The notes: a model not told the origin generated them from the sequence alone. DNA of 64,000 nucleotides from Castanea sativa (GCF_040712315.1 NC_134016.1:49684486-49748485); one strand, 5' to 3'. Positions 47,607 to 61,690 are shown, counted from the stretch's first letter. Made by a program: numbers and translations.

Positions 47607-48143
47607 TGAAGAGGGTAAAAAGATTGATGACGGATACTCCTAAACAAACATGACGACCTTGGACCGATTGGCCTAAGAGTGGACGGGTCCAAGGTCCACG
47701 GACACACAGTGGACGGATGTAAGGGCCATATGGTATCCATCTGTTTTGATTAAGCTCCAAGGATTCCTAAATGGAATTAACTTGCATCTCAGGATTAACT
47801 TTAAAGAATCCTAATATGAGAGGAATTCTAACTAGGAAAAGATTCTGTAATATACACTCATTAAGGAAGATCTTCCCTATAAGAAAACGCCTTGGTACGC
47901 AAGAAACGAAGATCGGTTCTACACCACTATAAAAGCCTAAAGACCCTCAGAAAGCAAGGTACACATAATTCATCCCAGCTCTAGCATTCTAGAGTTGAGT
48001 AATATTCTAATTTGATCTTCGGAGGGTTTTTGGCCGGCACCACACCGGTGCTCTCTATTAGGCCATCTCTTTCTTATGTAGTGTAGGTGTTGTTTCGAGC
48101 ATGCGGGGACCATGTGACTAATTGGTGGTTTTTGTCATCATCA
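47607..48143 (+). repeat. Gypsy-3 left LTR
   Basis: 537 bp. Contains repeated GACGG words (ATGACGGATAC, GTGGACGGATG), a TATAAAAGCC box near 47929 and ends GTCATCATCA before the PBS. Confidence 0.93.
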
Positions 48144-48211
48144 GTTGGCGTCGTCTGTGGGAAGTTAAACTTGGAATAAGCCATACGTGCTGCTTCCCGA
48201 ACAAAAGTAGC

Positions 48212-50205
48212 ATGGTACTCACTCGTTCAATGGCAACAACCAACAATAATCAGGGCAACGAACCGCACACCATGGCCTTGGATAGACAAGTCCAAATGCT
48301 CGCGGCGGCAGTAGAACGCCTAACCAAGCAGAATCATGATTTGGAGGAATAATTGTGGCAAAAGAATGCAAGCCTTAATACACAGGAGGAAGACCAAGAA
48401 GGGACAAGCGCTGAGAGGAGAAACCAGGAAGGGCCTGAGGGTAGCATCACTCCAAGCAAGCCGAAACAGTAGGACACAAGCTGGCCATCTGTCTCTGAAG
48501 CCGTCCCACTTCACATAGTCACTGAGATGCATATGATGAAAAAGCGGATGGATTTTATGATGAACGCCCTCAGAGGATGGGTATCCAGCGATCTTGATGA
48601 CCTGGTCCAGAGAACCGATTCTCCTTTCACGGCGTCCGTCAGTTCATTCCCTCTTCCCCCGAAATTTCGCATGCCGCAAGTAGAGAGTTACGAGGGATCT
48701 AAGGACCCCTTAGACCACTTGGAATCCTTAAAAACCTTAATGCATCTTCAAGGAGTGCCGAACAAGATTATGTGTAGGGCCTTCCCTACCATGCTAAAGG
48801 GACCTGCAAGGATCTAGTTTAGCATACTGACGCCCAACTCCATTGGCACTTTCAAGGAGTTAAGCGCCCAATTTGCCTCACACTTCATCAGGGGTCACAG
48901 ATACAAGAAGTCTACCCCGTGCTTAATGAACATTAGCCAACAGGAAGATGAGACCCTAAGATTTACATAGCTTGTTTTAACAAGGAGGCTCTCTTAATCG
49001 ACAAAGAAAATGACAAAATACTCGTGGCAGCATTCACCAATGGGTTACAGAAGGGTAAGTTCCTATTTTATTTATACAAGAATGACCCAAAAACCATGTC
49101 AGAGGTGCTTTACAGGGCGACCAAATACATGAACACGGAACTCGCATTACTGGCCCAAGAAGAGAAGCCCAGAAAAAGGGAAAGACAGGAAAATTTGCGG
49201 TCAGATAAAGGACGAAAAATGGCCAAGACTGGAGAATGACGGGAAGACAGATGCTCCAAACCACCTACGGGAAAGTTCACAAGCTTCATCCCGCTGACTG
49301 CCCCGATTGACCAAGTGCTGATGCAAATTAAGGATGAAGGAGCCCTAACCTTTCCCAACAAGCTGAAAGGAGACCCAAACAAAAGGTCAAGGGACAAATA
49401 TTGCCGTTTCCATCATGATCACAGCCACGATACAGCGGACTGCTACGACTTGAAGCAATAGATTGAAGCTCTTATCAGACAAGGAAAGCTGCAAAGGTTC
49501 GTCAGCAAAGAGAAGACAGATCCACCATAAGACCAAATTCCCAGACGGGAAAACAAGCACCCCCGACCACCTATAAGAGACATAAGAATGATTGTTGGGG
49601 GCACAGCGACTGCGGGGTCGTCCAAAAAGGCCCGTAAAACATATCTAAGGATGGTTTTGAGTGTCCAGCCGACGGGTTCTATACTAAAGATGACACAGAT
49701 TGATAACCCAATCGTCGAGTTTTTGGAGGAGGATGCACGTTGTCTTCACCACCCGCATGATGATGCACTTGTCATCAATATACGAGCTGGAGATTACAAC
49801 ATGCACCAAGTTTTGGTTGACAACGGAAGCTCGGCTGATATCCTCTACTACCCCGCATTCCAACAGATGGGGATTGGTAGAGAGCGACTGGTTCCGACGA
49901 ACACCCCACTTGTCGGCTTTGGAGGGACAAGGGCCTACTCTCTTGGTACTGTCACATTGTCTGTGATGGTGGGTGATTACCCACAGCAAATCACCAAAGA
50001 CGTGGCATTCCTCGTGGTCGATTGCTCATCGGCTTACAATGCCATCCTCGGACGAGCCACTCTCAATTCATGGAATGTCGTGACCTCGACCTACCATTTG
50101 GTGGTCAAATTTCCTACCGAGTATAGAGTAGGAGAGTTGCGCGAAAATCAGGTGGCCGCGCGTGAATGCTACATAGCTATGATGGAGATGGACAACCACC
50201 TATAA
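48212..50205 (+). pseudogene. Gypsy-3 gag-protease remnants
   Basis: ATG 48212 (MVLTRSMATT) with TAA at 48350. Gag core pieces are 48527-48817 (FRMPQVESYEGSKDP) and 49024-49239, and a zinc-finger-like CRFHHDHSHDTADC near 49405. The protease frame 49588-50205 is open: DNGSSADILYYPAF (active-site D near 49820) and AILGRATLNSW. Several frame changes lie between the pieces. Confidence 0.8.
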
Positions 50206-52842
50206 ACCATGAACATAGAAGAACAGCAGACGGTAGCAAAAATGCAAGAGCCACGTATAAGAGATTGATGAACAGGATGTTCGCACACCGGATTGGAAGA
50301 AATGTGCAAGTTTACGTAGACGACATGCTGGTGAAAAGCGTCCAGGAGTCCGACCATTTAAGCGACTTCTAAGAGACCTTCGACACTCTTCGGTCTTCCA
50401 ACATGAAATTAAATCCGAACAAATGCGTGTTCAGGGTAAAGGCAGGTAAGTTTTTGGGATTTATCGTATCCCAAAGGGGGATCAAGGTAAGCCCGAAGAA
50501 AGTAAAGGCGATCATGGAATTGGCTCCACCAAAGACGGTAAAAGAAGTACAAAGCTTGAATGGCAAAATAGCAGCCCTAAATAGGTTCGTATCAAGGGCG
50601 ACGAATAAATGCCTCCCTTTCTTCCGTACATTGAGGAGATCTTTTGAATGGACAGACAAATGCCAGCAGGCGTTTGAAAATTTGAAGGCGTACCTCTCTT
50701 CTCCGCCATTACTCAGCTCGTCTAAGCCTGGGGAAGAGTTGTTTCTATACTTGGCCGTCTCGCTAACGGCTGTTAGTGCGGCTCTTGTTAGAGAAGAAGA
50801 TAAGGTGCAAAGGCCTATATATTTTATAATTTAAGCGCTCAGAGGAGCAGAAGAAAGGTACCCTCAGATGGAAAAGCTAGCTTTCGCACTAGTAATCGCG
50901 ATGCGAAAGCTCAAGCCCTACTTCCAAGCACATACCATAACTGTCTTGACAGATAAGCCGCTGCGAAAAGCTATGAATAGCCTCGAAGCCGCAGGACGGA
51001 TGGCATTATGGGCGATCGAGCTAAGTGAGTTCGACATACGATACCAACCACGAACTACTGTGAAGGGACAGGTAGTAGCTGACTTCATCCTTGAGTTCAC
51101 CCTCATGGAAGACAAGGGGGCAGAAGAAGTTCCCATATGGAGTATCCACACAGACGGATCCTTCAATAGACATGTAGGTGGTGCCTACGTGGTACTCCAC
51201 ACCCTGGAGGAGATAAGATCGAGTGCATGATCTATCTGGACTTTTCCACAACCAATAACGAAGCAGAGTACGAAGCCTTGATAGTAGGACTGGACCTCGC
51301 AATAGCAGCTGGAGCTAAGAGTGTGGTCGTATACTCCGATTCTCAAATCGTAACCAGTCAAGTTAATGGCAGTTATGAGTGCAAAAATGAAAGAATGAAG
51401 AGGTATCTCGAGAAAGTGAAGGGTCGAACTAGTAACCTCCAAATGAAATTAGTTCAAATCTCAAGGAAGGAGAACCAAGGTGCCAACCGACTTGCAAAAG
51501 CAGCTTCAGCAGAACCTATGATCGTCCTCGCCGAGGTATTATCCTTCGTTCAACTCTCATCACTAACAGACATTACTGGCGTGCAGGAGGTAAGCAATGA
51601 ACGTTGTTGGATGACCCTAATAACGGCCTACCTAAAGAATGGCGAGCTACTAGACAACAAGGAGGCCGCAAGAAAGTTGATGGTTAAAGCGGCCCGATTC
51701 ATCTTGATTAGAGACATCCTATACAAGAGGGGTTTCTCCCGACCCTACCTAAGGTGCCTCGTCTCTGAAGAATCAGACTATGTTATAAGGGAGGTCCATG
51801 AAGGAATCTGCAAAAATCACTTTGGATCGAGGTCCTTGGTGCACAAGCTACTCCGAGCAGGATATTACTGGCCAATAATTTAAAAGGATGTCAACGCATA
51901 CGTCAGAACCTGCGACAAAGGCCAGCGGTTTGGCAATCTTATAAGGCAACCAACAGAAGAGCTCACCTCTATGACGGCCCCATGGCCGTTCGCTCAATGG
52001 GGGTTAGATATCATAGGCCCCTTCCCAACAGCGGTAAGGCAACTTAAGTTCCTAGTAGTTGGTATTGACTATTTCACTAAATAGATGGAAGCAGAGGCTT
52101 TGGCCACTATCATGGAGAGGAATATCTAAAGTTTCGTATGGAGGAATATTGTTTGCCGATACAGTATACCAAGGGTGCTCATCTTAGACAACGAAAAGTA
52201 GTTCGACAACGACACATGATATCTAACACCCAAGGGTATAGAACCACTACTCGTCACCCACCCACCCACAAGCCAACGGACAGGTTGAAGTCACGAACCG
52301 ATCCTTGCTCAAAATCATCAAGACTCGGCTCGAGAGGGCAAAGGGCATATGGTCGGATGAATTACTAAGTGTTTTATGGGCATACAAGACAACAGCAAGG
52401 ACACCAACATAGGAGACACCGTTTTGACTGGAATATAGCATATGGTAGCGAGGCAGTCATCCCAGCAGAAGTAGGGTTCACGAGCTACCGGGTTGGGAAC
52501 TACAACGAGAGCAAGAATGATGAAGCCATGTGCATACAGCTTGATCTGGTGGACGAAGTCAGAGCAACGGCCGAACAAAGATTAGCACGATACCAGAACC
52601 TCATGGCGAAGCATTATAACTCTAAGGTCAGGCACAGGGACTTCCAGGTTGGAGATCTTATCTTAAGAAAAGTAACCAGCGCTACAAAAGATGCCTCCTA
52701 GGGAAAGCTAGGACCTAATTGGGAAGGACCATACAGGATCACCTCATGGCATAGGAAGGGAACGTACTACCTGGAGACACTGGAAGGGCAAAAGTTGAAT
52801 CACCCATGAAACACAAAGCACCTGAAGAAGTATCACCAATAG
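50206..52842 (+). pseudogene. Gypsy-3 pol remnants, first half of RT deleted
   Basis: Soon after the protease stop the sequence jumps to ATYKRLMNRMFAHRIG, the second half of RT with YVDDMLVKS near 50315. About 0.65 kb of RT present in Gypsy-1 is missing. Then follow connection and RNase H (50403-51230), the second RNase H (NNEAEYEALIVG near 51250, SDSQIV) and integrase pieces (HEGICKNHFGSRS near 51800, WGLDIIGPFP near 52000, AYGSEAVIPAEVGF near 52440). It ends KKYHQ and TAG 52840-52842. Numerous stops and shifts. Confidence 0.85.
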
Positions 52843-52999
52843 ACGATGACATCACACTCATTTCCAGATTATTTTTTCAACAGTTTTAGTTTTTATTTTC
52901 TACAGTACTCCTAATGCCCAAAGGGCAATTTTCTTGTTTTTCATGAACAATATTCTACTTATCCATCATAATATAAGAGTTTATTCAGGGCGCATTGAA

Positions 53000-53510
53000 T
53001 GTTTTCCACTGAAATTCACCAAGTCCATCAAATGGATCGATTTACTAAGTCCATAGAATGGACAGATCATCCTATGAAGGATGAAATTCACCAAGTCCAT
53101 CAAATGGACGGATCATCCCATGAAGGATGAATTTACTAAGTCCATAAAATGGACGGATAATCCTAGGCAGGATGAAATTCCCCGGTCCATCAAATGGACA
53201 GATCATCCCATGAAGGATGAATTTACTAAGTCCATAAAATGGACGGATAATCCTAGGAAGGATGAAATTCCTCGGTCCATCAAATGGACGGATCATCTCA
53301 TGAAGGATGAATTTACTAAGTCTATCAAATGGACGGATAATCCTAGGAAGGATGAAATTCCTCGGTCCATCAAATGGACGGATCATCCCATGAAGGATGA
53401 ATTTACTAAGTCCATAAAATGGATGGATAATCCTGGGAAGGATGAAATTTCCCAAGTCCATAGAATGGACGGATTATCCTCTGAAGGATAAAATTCACAA
53501 GTCTGTATAC
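53000..53510 (+). repeat. 90-bp tandem array after Gypsy-3 pol
   Basis: GATCATCCCATGAAGGATGA recurs at 53111, 53201, 53291 and 53381, exactly 90 bp apart. Each unit is two diverged 45-bp halves built on GTCCATCAAATGGACGGAT. Because 90 is a multiple of 3, both strands stay open (about 130 codons), which does not imply a protein. Decayed units continue to about 53700. Confidence 0.93.
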
Positions 53511-54028
53511 TGGGTGGATCATCTTAAGAAGGGTGATTCATTTAAACCGAATGGGTCATTCTAAGAAGGGTAGTTTATTCACCAAGTCCAAGATTTGGAC
53601 GGATTATCCTAAAAAGCAAGAGATTCCTTCACCAAGTTGGACGGATCATCCTAAGAGGAAGAGATATATAAAGTTTATATGTCATCCATAATTGTACGAA
53701 GAATGAATTTGAATAGACGGATCAGTATAAGAAGGGCAAAATTCATTTAAAAATATATATACATATGATAAATGTCTACAAAAGATAACGGTTAAATATG
53801 TTGTTCTCCCATACATTTTTGAAACTTAAAAAAAAAAAAAAAAAAACAGGGTATGTACTACTCCGGGACTACAATGGTGTTCTCCTTGCCATCAGGCTCC
53901 TAAGTTAAGGGTCGACGGGCATCATCTTCGACAGATCCCTTCGCATCAACCTTTTGGGCTTCGCTATCACTTTGGTCTTCACCAAAAAGCTTGTCTGTCC
54001 CCTCGGTGTCAACAGGGCGAGCTGAATT

Positions 54029-55937
54029 CTAACCCTCAAGATCTATGGTGGTGTGAGAGAGATTCAGGTCAGGAAAAGAAGCCTTAACCTGATGGATGCA
54101 GTCGTCAAAGACATCAGCAAAAGAGGTACCCAACTCACTTAGAAGAGCGTCAAAGTCCCGGTACTCTCTAACAGTGTCAGCTTTTGCATGACGGAGGCTA
54201 TCATCTTTTTCCACCAAGGCTTCTTTCATCGACTCTACCTGCTTCTCTAATTCACCACGAACCTGCTCTGATAACTTTAATTTGTCTTCATAACGGAGCT
54301 TCCAGGCTTTCAGTTCCGCCAGCTCTTCCTTCGTTTCACTAGCCTTTGCACAGATGTGTTCCAGCGTTTTCTCGTGAGAAAGACAACAGTCAATCAATCC
54401 CTTCGCCATCAGGACCCCCTACGCCAAAAACAAAATAATAAGAATGAGCTGATGAAAGCACGGCGGAACGATGGATGACATATAGAAACCTAGGTAAGGT
54501 TGAATAGTGTCGTCTTCCCCATCGCTTCAGTAGCATGATTACCCAGATCCTCATAGTCTTCATCCTTGATGATGGACGTGATTTGTTGGAGGGCATAATG
54601 GGAATCCTCTCAAAGTAAGACGGGAGGTTTCTCCTTGACGGGGTCTGGATTAACCATCAAACGCTTAAAAGTGGTGACGGGGTTGGCTGCCGGTCAAGGA
54701 TCCAGCGGATTGAAGTTGCCCCCCAAGCTTGGGTTAGGTAGGGGGTTGTTTCTTACTCTGACGGTCAGGTTTTTCCGACGGGGGCCTTTTTATGGACGGA
54801 TGGGATGAACCCGTCTTGGGGGGAAGATCACCACCTTGCTTTTTCTTAGCAGCGGCCTACTGCTTGATGGCTGCTTGATGACTGCCCTTCTCCTGGCATC
54901 TTCCATTTCTGCAAAAAGTGGACGGGTAAAAATGATGGTAAATAATAATACAAGCATAACAAGCTAAGGACTTACGTCTGCGTGTTCTTGTGTCGTATCA
55001 ACGGGCAGCGATGGTGGGTTCTGGACCGTCACAATACCAACAAAGGGTATCCAAAGTGACAAGCTTTATCCGAGTCCTCTTTGACAGCCTAGTGGTCTTA
55101 AAAATTTTCTCCAGGAAACCGAATTGCTCAGTGGTAACCTGTGGACGGTTGCGAGTTGAAAAAGAGACAGTTAGAACCACTAATCAAAAATATAAGGACA
55201 AAACCTAATAAGGATGAACACATACCAAACAGGGGCATTATACCCCATGTCGTATCGACGGGCATATACTTAAGGTCACTTGGACGACCCATCTAGTTAT
55301 CCCTACGGAGAAAAAAATAACGACCCTTCCAGTTCCTGTTAGAGTCTGAGGTCTCGCACACTAACCTAAGTACCGGGCTCCGTGGGAGAAAACTATGCAT
55401 CCCCTTCGACTGGGCAATCTCAGAAGGACGGTAACAATGGAAAAATTCTTCCACTGTCAACCGTCGCGCACCATTTGACATCACCCCGTACAAGACTTCT
55501 ACACCTAGAAAAACCCTCCAAGCGTTCGAAGAAATCTGGGAGATAGACAGTCCCAGATATTGTAGAAGACGACGGTGAAGAGCACTCATCGGAAAGCGAA
55601 GCCCAGCTTTCAGAATCTGCTCGTACACCCCAACGTCTTCAAGACCCTTGCAATAGCACTTCTCTGACTTGAAAGGTAGATGAATAGATATGTTGTCAGG
55701 TATCTGGTACTTCTCCCTAGGTGTATTGAAGTGTGGTGGCTTGATGGTAGAGACGAAGTCATTCACCATCCACAAAGGGAGCATGATGAATTCCCTAAAC
55801 CCATCAGGACTTATGACGGACTGGATGGGAAGGTCTATGCCGTCTAGGTCATCATTTGAGTCATACCCTGACCCGTCCTCATCTTGCACCTCATCCTCCG
55901 TATTGGGAGGAGAGTTGGTTGACGGTTCCCTAGGCAA
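54029..55937 (-). pseudogene. Gypsy-3 antisense ORF (gypsy-type transposon protein), broken
   Basis: Minus-strand exon from ATG 55937 has an acidic start, then a domain with LPLWMVNDFV, SSNAWRVFLGVEVLYG and RLTVEEFFHCY, characteristic of the plant putative gypsy-type transposon (Transposase_28-like) family. A TAG near 55293 ends the open frame although similarity continues to a GTATGT donor near 55228. The downstream part, 54410-54029, is a coiled coil after a plausible TAG-GGG acceptor. Same position and orientation as the antisense ORFs of Gypsy-1/2. Confidence 0.75.
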
Positions 55938-56764
55938 CTGTCAGAGAAGAGTGGATGGAAACGCTTTGATCAATAAAAATATTCTCAAAAGGCAAAAATG
56001 AAAGGAGCGAGCAATATATATATAGAAGAACGGCTCAGAAGACGAGAAGACGCTTTGGTTCAAGCAAACTACCACTCAAAGCCAGCCATGTGCCCCTACA
56101 GCATTAATAACCCTAGGCTAGCTTGTCATGTCGTTACACACTTCTCAAAGTCAGAATTAAGCCATCACTCCATGGATCAGTGCAAGGTAGGTGACGGACC
56201 CAAGAAGTGAGGGGGCAGCTGAAGAGGGTAAAAAGATCAATGACGGATACTCCTGAACAAACATGACGACCTTGGACTGATTGGCCGAAGAGTGGACGGG
56301 TCCAAGGTGCATGGACACACAGTGGACGGATGTAAGGGCCACGTGGCATCCGTCTGTTTTGATTAAGCTCCAAGGATTCCTAAATGGAATTGACTTGCAT
56401 CTCACGATTAACTTTAAAGAATCCTAATATGAGAGGAATTCTAACTAGGAAAAGATTCCATAATATACGCTCATTAAGGAGGATCTTCCCTATAAGGAAA
56501 CGCCTTGGTACGCAAGAAACGGAGATCGATTCTACACCACTATAAAAGCCCAAAGACCCTTAGAAAGCAAGGTACGCATAATTCATCCCAGCTCTGGCAT
56601 TCTAGAGTTGAGTAAAATTCTAATTTGATCTTCGGTGGGTTTTTGGCCGGCACCACACCAGTGCTCTTTGTTAGGTCATCTCTTTCTTGTGTTGTGTAGA
56701 TGTTGTTTCGAGAGTACGGGGACCATGTGACTGATTGGTGGTTTCACTACAAGAAATCTAGGTT

Positions 56765-57235
56765 TACGCAACGTTTCTAAAACGTCACTAAAACCCCCAA
56801 ATAACGTCACTATAGACACAAATGATCTATAGCGATGTTTTTTTTTTTGCGACGTTCAAAAACATCGCAATAAAGCAGTCACTATAGGTCTATTGCGACG
56901 TTTCGAAAAACGTCACTATATGTTAATCTTTAGTGGCATTCAAAAGCTTTTAGTGATGTTTTCTAAAACGTCACTGAATAATATAGCATTTTCATATATA
57001 ATGTAGGAAAATACATTTAGCAACGTTTTTAAAATGCCACAAATAATTGCACCTATAGCGACGTTTTTTGAAACGTCGCAAAAGCAGTTGTCCTCTTGTT
57101 TTTTAGTGACGTTTTTAAAACATCACTATAGGATTGATTATTTGCGGCGTTTTAAAATGCATCGCTAATAAGGATTTCTCTTACTTTTTAGTGACATTTT
57201 TAAAACGTCGAAAACACCTGCTCATTATTTTAAAA
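56765..57235. repeat. Left subterminal repeats of the CACTA element
   Basis: About a dozen degenerate copies of ACGTTT(T)..AAAACGTC(A/G)CTA words in both directions. The matching right cluster is 61390-61690. In En/Spm such repeats bind the TNPA protein (family knowledge). Confidence 0.85.
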
Positions 57236-57356
57236 AAAAAATTAAAAATGCTATATAAACCTGCTTAAAATTCAACAATAACTACCACAAGCTTGTAATA
57301 AATCAAATATACCTATTGATCATCCATATTCCACAATAACACATTAACCATAGATT

Positions 57357-57397
<41 letters not shown>

Positions 57398-57672
57398 TAA
57401 TACCAATACATGTATCATCTTGAATTGAACAAAACACTTGTTTACCTACACAGAAAAAAGTGTGGACAACCATCTAAACTATGACAATATTAAACAAAAT
57501 ACAATACTTCAAAAATAAATGTGGTTGTAACAAAACACTTTTCTACCTATACAAAAAAAAACAACCACCCAAACTATGGCAATATTATAAACAAAGTACA
57601 GTAGTTCCAAAATAATTGTGGTTGTTTAACAATGTAATAGCCCATGGAGTCTTTAAAACACTGCATGTACCG

Positions 57673-58680
57673 CTATCCGCTAGTTTCTTGATGGGATGAA
57701 GCCTGTGACCTATAAGGAGTTGGAGATTGATGATCTAAACCGAAACCACCCTGAATACAAGTTAAAGTATCTAGTAAGTTCATAAAGAAATCATTTCGAG
57801 TAACAAAATAATAGTTGCTATACTTAAAAAATTTAAACACCAAATACATTCTTAAAACATTAAAATTTAATACCAGACTAGCTTCTGAAGAATGATTTTG
57901 CTGATTTGGCACTAGTTGCATCAATTGGGTCACTTGCTTCTTCAAGTTTTCATAATCATTCATTTTCTCTGTTAAAAAAACCACTTGATTCTTCAACTGA
58001 GTCACTTCAGCATCCCTTTCTTGGCTTCTTACTTGAGCAATTGCAAGAGTGCTCTTGGCAGGATGCATACTTGGAGTTGGGCCAAATCCCACACCCCGAA
58101 CACGACCATTGTGCTCATTACCAAACACTTGAGCATATACATCATCTGGTGCCCATGAAATACTACCAGTAAGGTTGGATGACTGCACACGATTTGAGGA
58201 CTCACTCAACAGTTCGTTGATTTTTTCCTAAGATTCAAAATTTGAACACAATAACACATTAGAAATTAAAAATGTTAATAGATTCAATATTACACTTAGC
58301 AAATCATGATATTACTTAAAATGTTGCTTTGTGCTTTGACGTTAGCGAATCATGATATTACTTACAATGTTGCTTTATGCTTCGGCGTTAACAGGAGTAC
58401 CATCTTTATGAAGATGGAGTTTTACATATACATCTGCACGCTTTACAGGTTTCCCAAGTGTTGTTACCTAAATTATGGTCATTACATTTATTTAATTAGG
58501 AATAATGGTTTCATACAAACTTAAGAACAATCTAATAAGTCATTTACAAGATAATTATCGAGTCAATACCATTTCTTTTGCGTGCGAAGCAAAGCTCTTT
58601 GAACCACCAATATGTACATTTTTTTGCTTGGAACGACTGTTCTTGTTTTTTAAAGCAAGATCCTACGTTCAAAAAAATTA
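57673..58680 (-). pseudogene. TNPA-like gene remnant (plant transposase, Ptta/En/Spm family)
   Basis: Minus-strand pieces fit the C-terminal half of this family: GGSKSFASHAKEM near 58600, VKRADVYVKLHLHKDGTP near 58420, then ISWAPDDVYAQVFG and GRVRGVGFGPTPS (58160-58070), then a short coiled coil with VTQLKNQVVFL. Introns separate them. The first part and a start codon were not found, and the open frame to 57673 reads into intron sequence. Probably non-functional. Confidence 0.7.
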
Positions 58681-61389
58681 CATATTTAAACAAAGTATTA
58701 TTTGAAGATATTTTTCATGGTAGATATTCAATGTAGAATAAGGATATCCATTACTCAAAAAGCCAAATTTGAATAAGCGCTTTCTATACCAAAATCCAAC
58801 CAAAACACAAAGAAAATCCAAGCAAAAATTATCACAAAAGTTCCATGAACCATTAAAGAAAAACCAAATCAAAGCAAACCCATAAACCAAAACACAAAGA
58901 CTTACACTTTAAAGAAACTTGAACACCAAAATAGAGGGAAAAGAGTATGGTGGTGGCAGTGGAGGTCGACGACGGCCGCGGTGGCTATAGTGGTGGCAAT
59001 GGGTGGTGGCTAGAGAGGGAAGAGCTTGTAGATCAGTGGGTCAGCGGTGGCTATGTGTGGCAAGGGCGGTGGCGGCTAGCAGCGGCAAGGCGGTGAAAAC
59101 AACTTCTTAAACACCTAGTTTCATAAACATGCAAATAAAATTACACATAACCTTAAATATAATAAACAACTCATATCAACTCTATCCATATCTTCATTCA
59201 CACAAATGTACTAAGTCTTGAAACTTTACAAACTTAAGCAAAAACCATGGAAAGAGGATTGCACATAATCTTAAATATAGTACACAACAACTTCATAAAC
59301 ACTTAGTTTCGTAAACATGCAAATAAGATTACACATAACTTTAAACTTCATAAACAAACCATAGCTTAGTCAATTTGATTATGTACCAAACTAACACATG
59401 TGATGGAAGCTTTAGAGCTTAGATATACCTCCATTAGATAAGACAGTTTGATTATGTATCAAGATTTTAGGAACTTTTTGTTTGTGATGTAATCTCTTTT
59501 ATTCAAACTGCCAACACCAAACCTAACCTTCATCCCTTAATGTAACATGAAAACAATGTCCAATATGCATTAGGTGTCAAATTATATATAGGGAACACAA
59601 TAACCATTATAACCACATGGCAACAAATCAAATTTAGAGCATTAACTACACATTAGATTAGACAACTATCATCGAAGTCGTTGTGACTTAGAAATCTACT
59701 GAAAAACCATGGCATTACAGGCACTTTATAATACCAACTAATCATGTACTCAGATGCCCATGACAACACCTAGTAGTTAAAAGTTCATCAAGAAACTTTT
59801 ATCACAAACAAGTTGAAAGGAGCCTAACAATCACCCAAAAAGAAAGTATCCATTGTATTCATTTCAATAAGTTTTTTAGGAGTTTCTATATAGTTGCAAT
59901 CAGAAACAAAGTGAATCATCTAGTAATTTAACTAAATCCATTGTGATACATATATGGGTTTGGACATTCTGATAGCATGAATAAGATAAAAATAACCATA
60001 AAACTTATGTATAATATTTTAATTGCAATACATTAGAATTAAATTCTCTAATTAAATTAAGAAGGCATAGTTACATTGAACTTAATTATCTTTAGAAAAA
60101 ATAACATTATTTTTTTTTTCTTTTTTAGTCAATGCATTGCAACCATGTATTTAATTCGGGAATCTAATGTATTGCACAAAAAATTGTACTTAGATTTTGC
60201 TCTAAAAATGATACTACTAAGCATATGCATGACCAAACCCATTGGGCTTGGCTTTTCACATAGTGCCCTCCCCCCTGTGCAAACTACACCATTCGAATGA
60301 GTCAGAGATAAATCTGGTTTGGGGTATGGAGAACAAGTCCCACCAACAACAAGAGCTTGGACATAGTTGGACTTATTAGATATTGTAAAGCCAAAGAAGG
60401 TGGGTAAAGGTTATGTTACCATCCACAAACCCACACCCCACATGACTATTTCTCAACACTCATCAATTAGCTAAATGGGACTCCACCACCTTCGTTTACT
60501 TCTTCAATTTTCCTATCCATTCATGGACTCCATTTTCATGATTTTCAATAGTCAAGCCTCCAAGTTCACATTAATTAGTGAAATGGGACCCCACCACCTT
60601 CATTTACATTAAATGCACCATGTTGCAAGCCAACTCTCTTTTTGCCTGTCTCCTTTTTTTCTAGTGCTCATGAAAAAGGTCATCAAGGATAAATTAGTAA
60701 ACACTTTTTTCATGGGTCTTTTTTATGTTGAAATTTGGACTCACTTTGCTTCATGGGGCTATCTACTTCAATCATTTCTTAACTAGTGAATCTCTCTTTC
60801 ACTTACACTCACAACACGCACGCAAAAGCTTACATAAGGAAACTAAGTGATACATTTTGATGACTAATGGGTTCTACGAAAAGTAATGGAAGAAACCCAA
60901 ATGGCCATGACCTTGCCCCACCAACACCGTGACTTAAGCCTCTGGGTATTAATCTTGTGATTGTTTAAGGTGATAATATCACTACTTGTAAGCTAAAATT
61001 ATATAATAATAGTAATAAAAATATAGCAAAATAGTCTTTTAAATGAAAGATTCTAGAGTTTTCTTGCAATTTTCCTAGTAACCAAACAAAAAGTTAAGGA
61101 ATTAGAAAAAAGAGAGGAGAAAGAAGAGACTAGTACAAACCTGCAGAGATTGTTGAGGAGTTCTTGAGGAGGGAGGTCGTTTTTCAAAGCAGCACAGTGG
61201 CCGTTGGGGTGGTGGTTAGGGGTGGCGGCTGGGAAAGAGAAGAGGTGTGATGGGGAGATAGAGAAAGAGGTGAGAGCTGAATGAAAAAAACAAAAAAACA
61301 AAAAACAAAACAAAATAGTGGGAAAACAAAATTTGGGGAAAAGTTTGTGTGGGAAGAACCAAAAATGGTGGAAAATAAAGATTTTTGCA

Positions 61390-61690
61390 TATAGCGACGT
61401 ATTGAAAACGTCGCTATAGAGTTTTTGATTCTTTTTTTTATCTTGACGGAAAGAGTCTTCGTAATAACTATAGCGACGTTTTATAAAACGTCACTAAAGG
61501 CCAAAAACACGTCACTAAAAATGAACTTGTTGCGGCGTTTTGAGAAACCCTGCTATTGTTCTGAGTTACAGCGACGTTTTTTAGAAAATGTCGCGAAAGG
61601 CTCACTCTTTAGCGGCGCTAGTCAAAAACGTCACTATATACCACGTATAGCGGCAGATTTGAAAACGTTGCTAAAAAAAACGCCGCCTAA
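61390..61690. repeat. Right subterminal repeats of the CACTA element
   Basis: Copies of TATAGCGACGTTTT and AAAACGTCGCTATA in both orientations, mirroring the left end. Confidence 0.85.

Noticed and set aside
53072..53491. Long open frames on both strands with 30-residue repeats
   Set aside because: Consequence of the 90-bp unit being divisible by three; no start context or domain.
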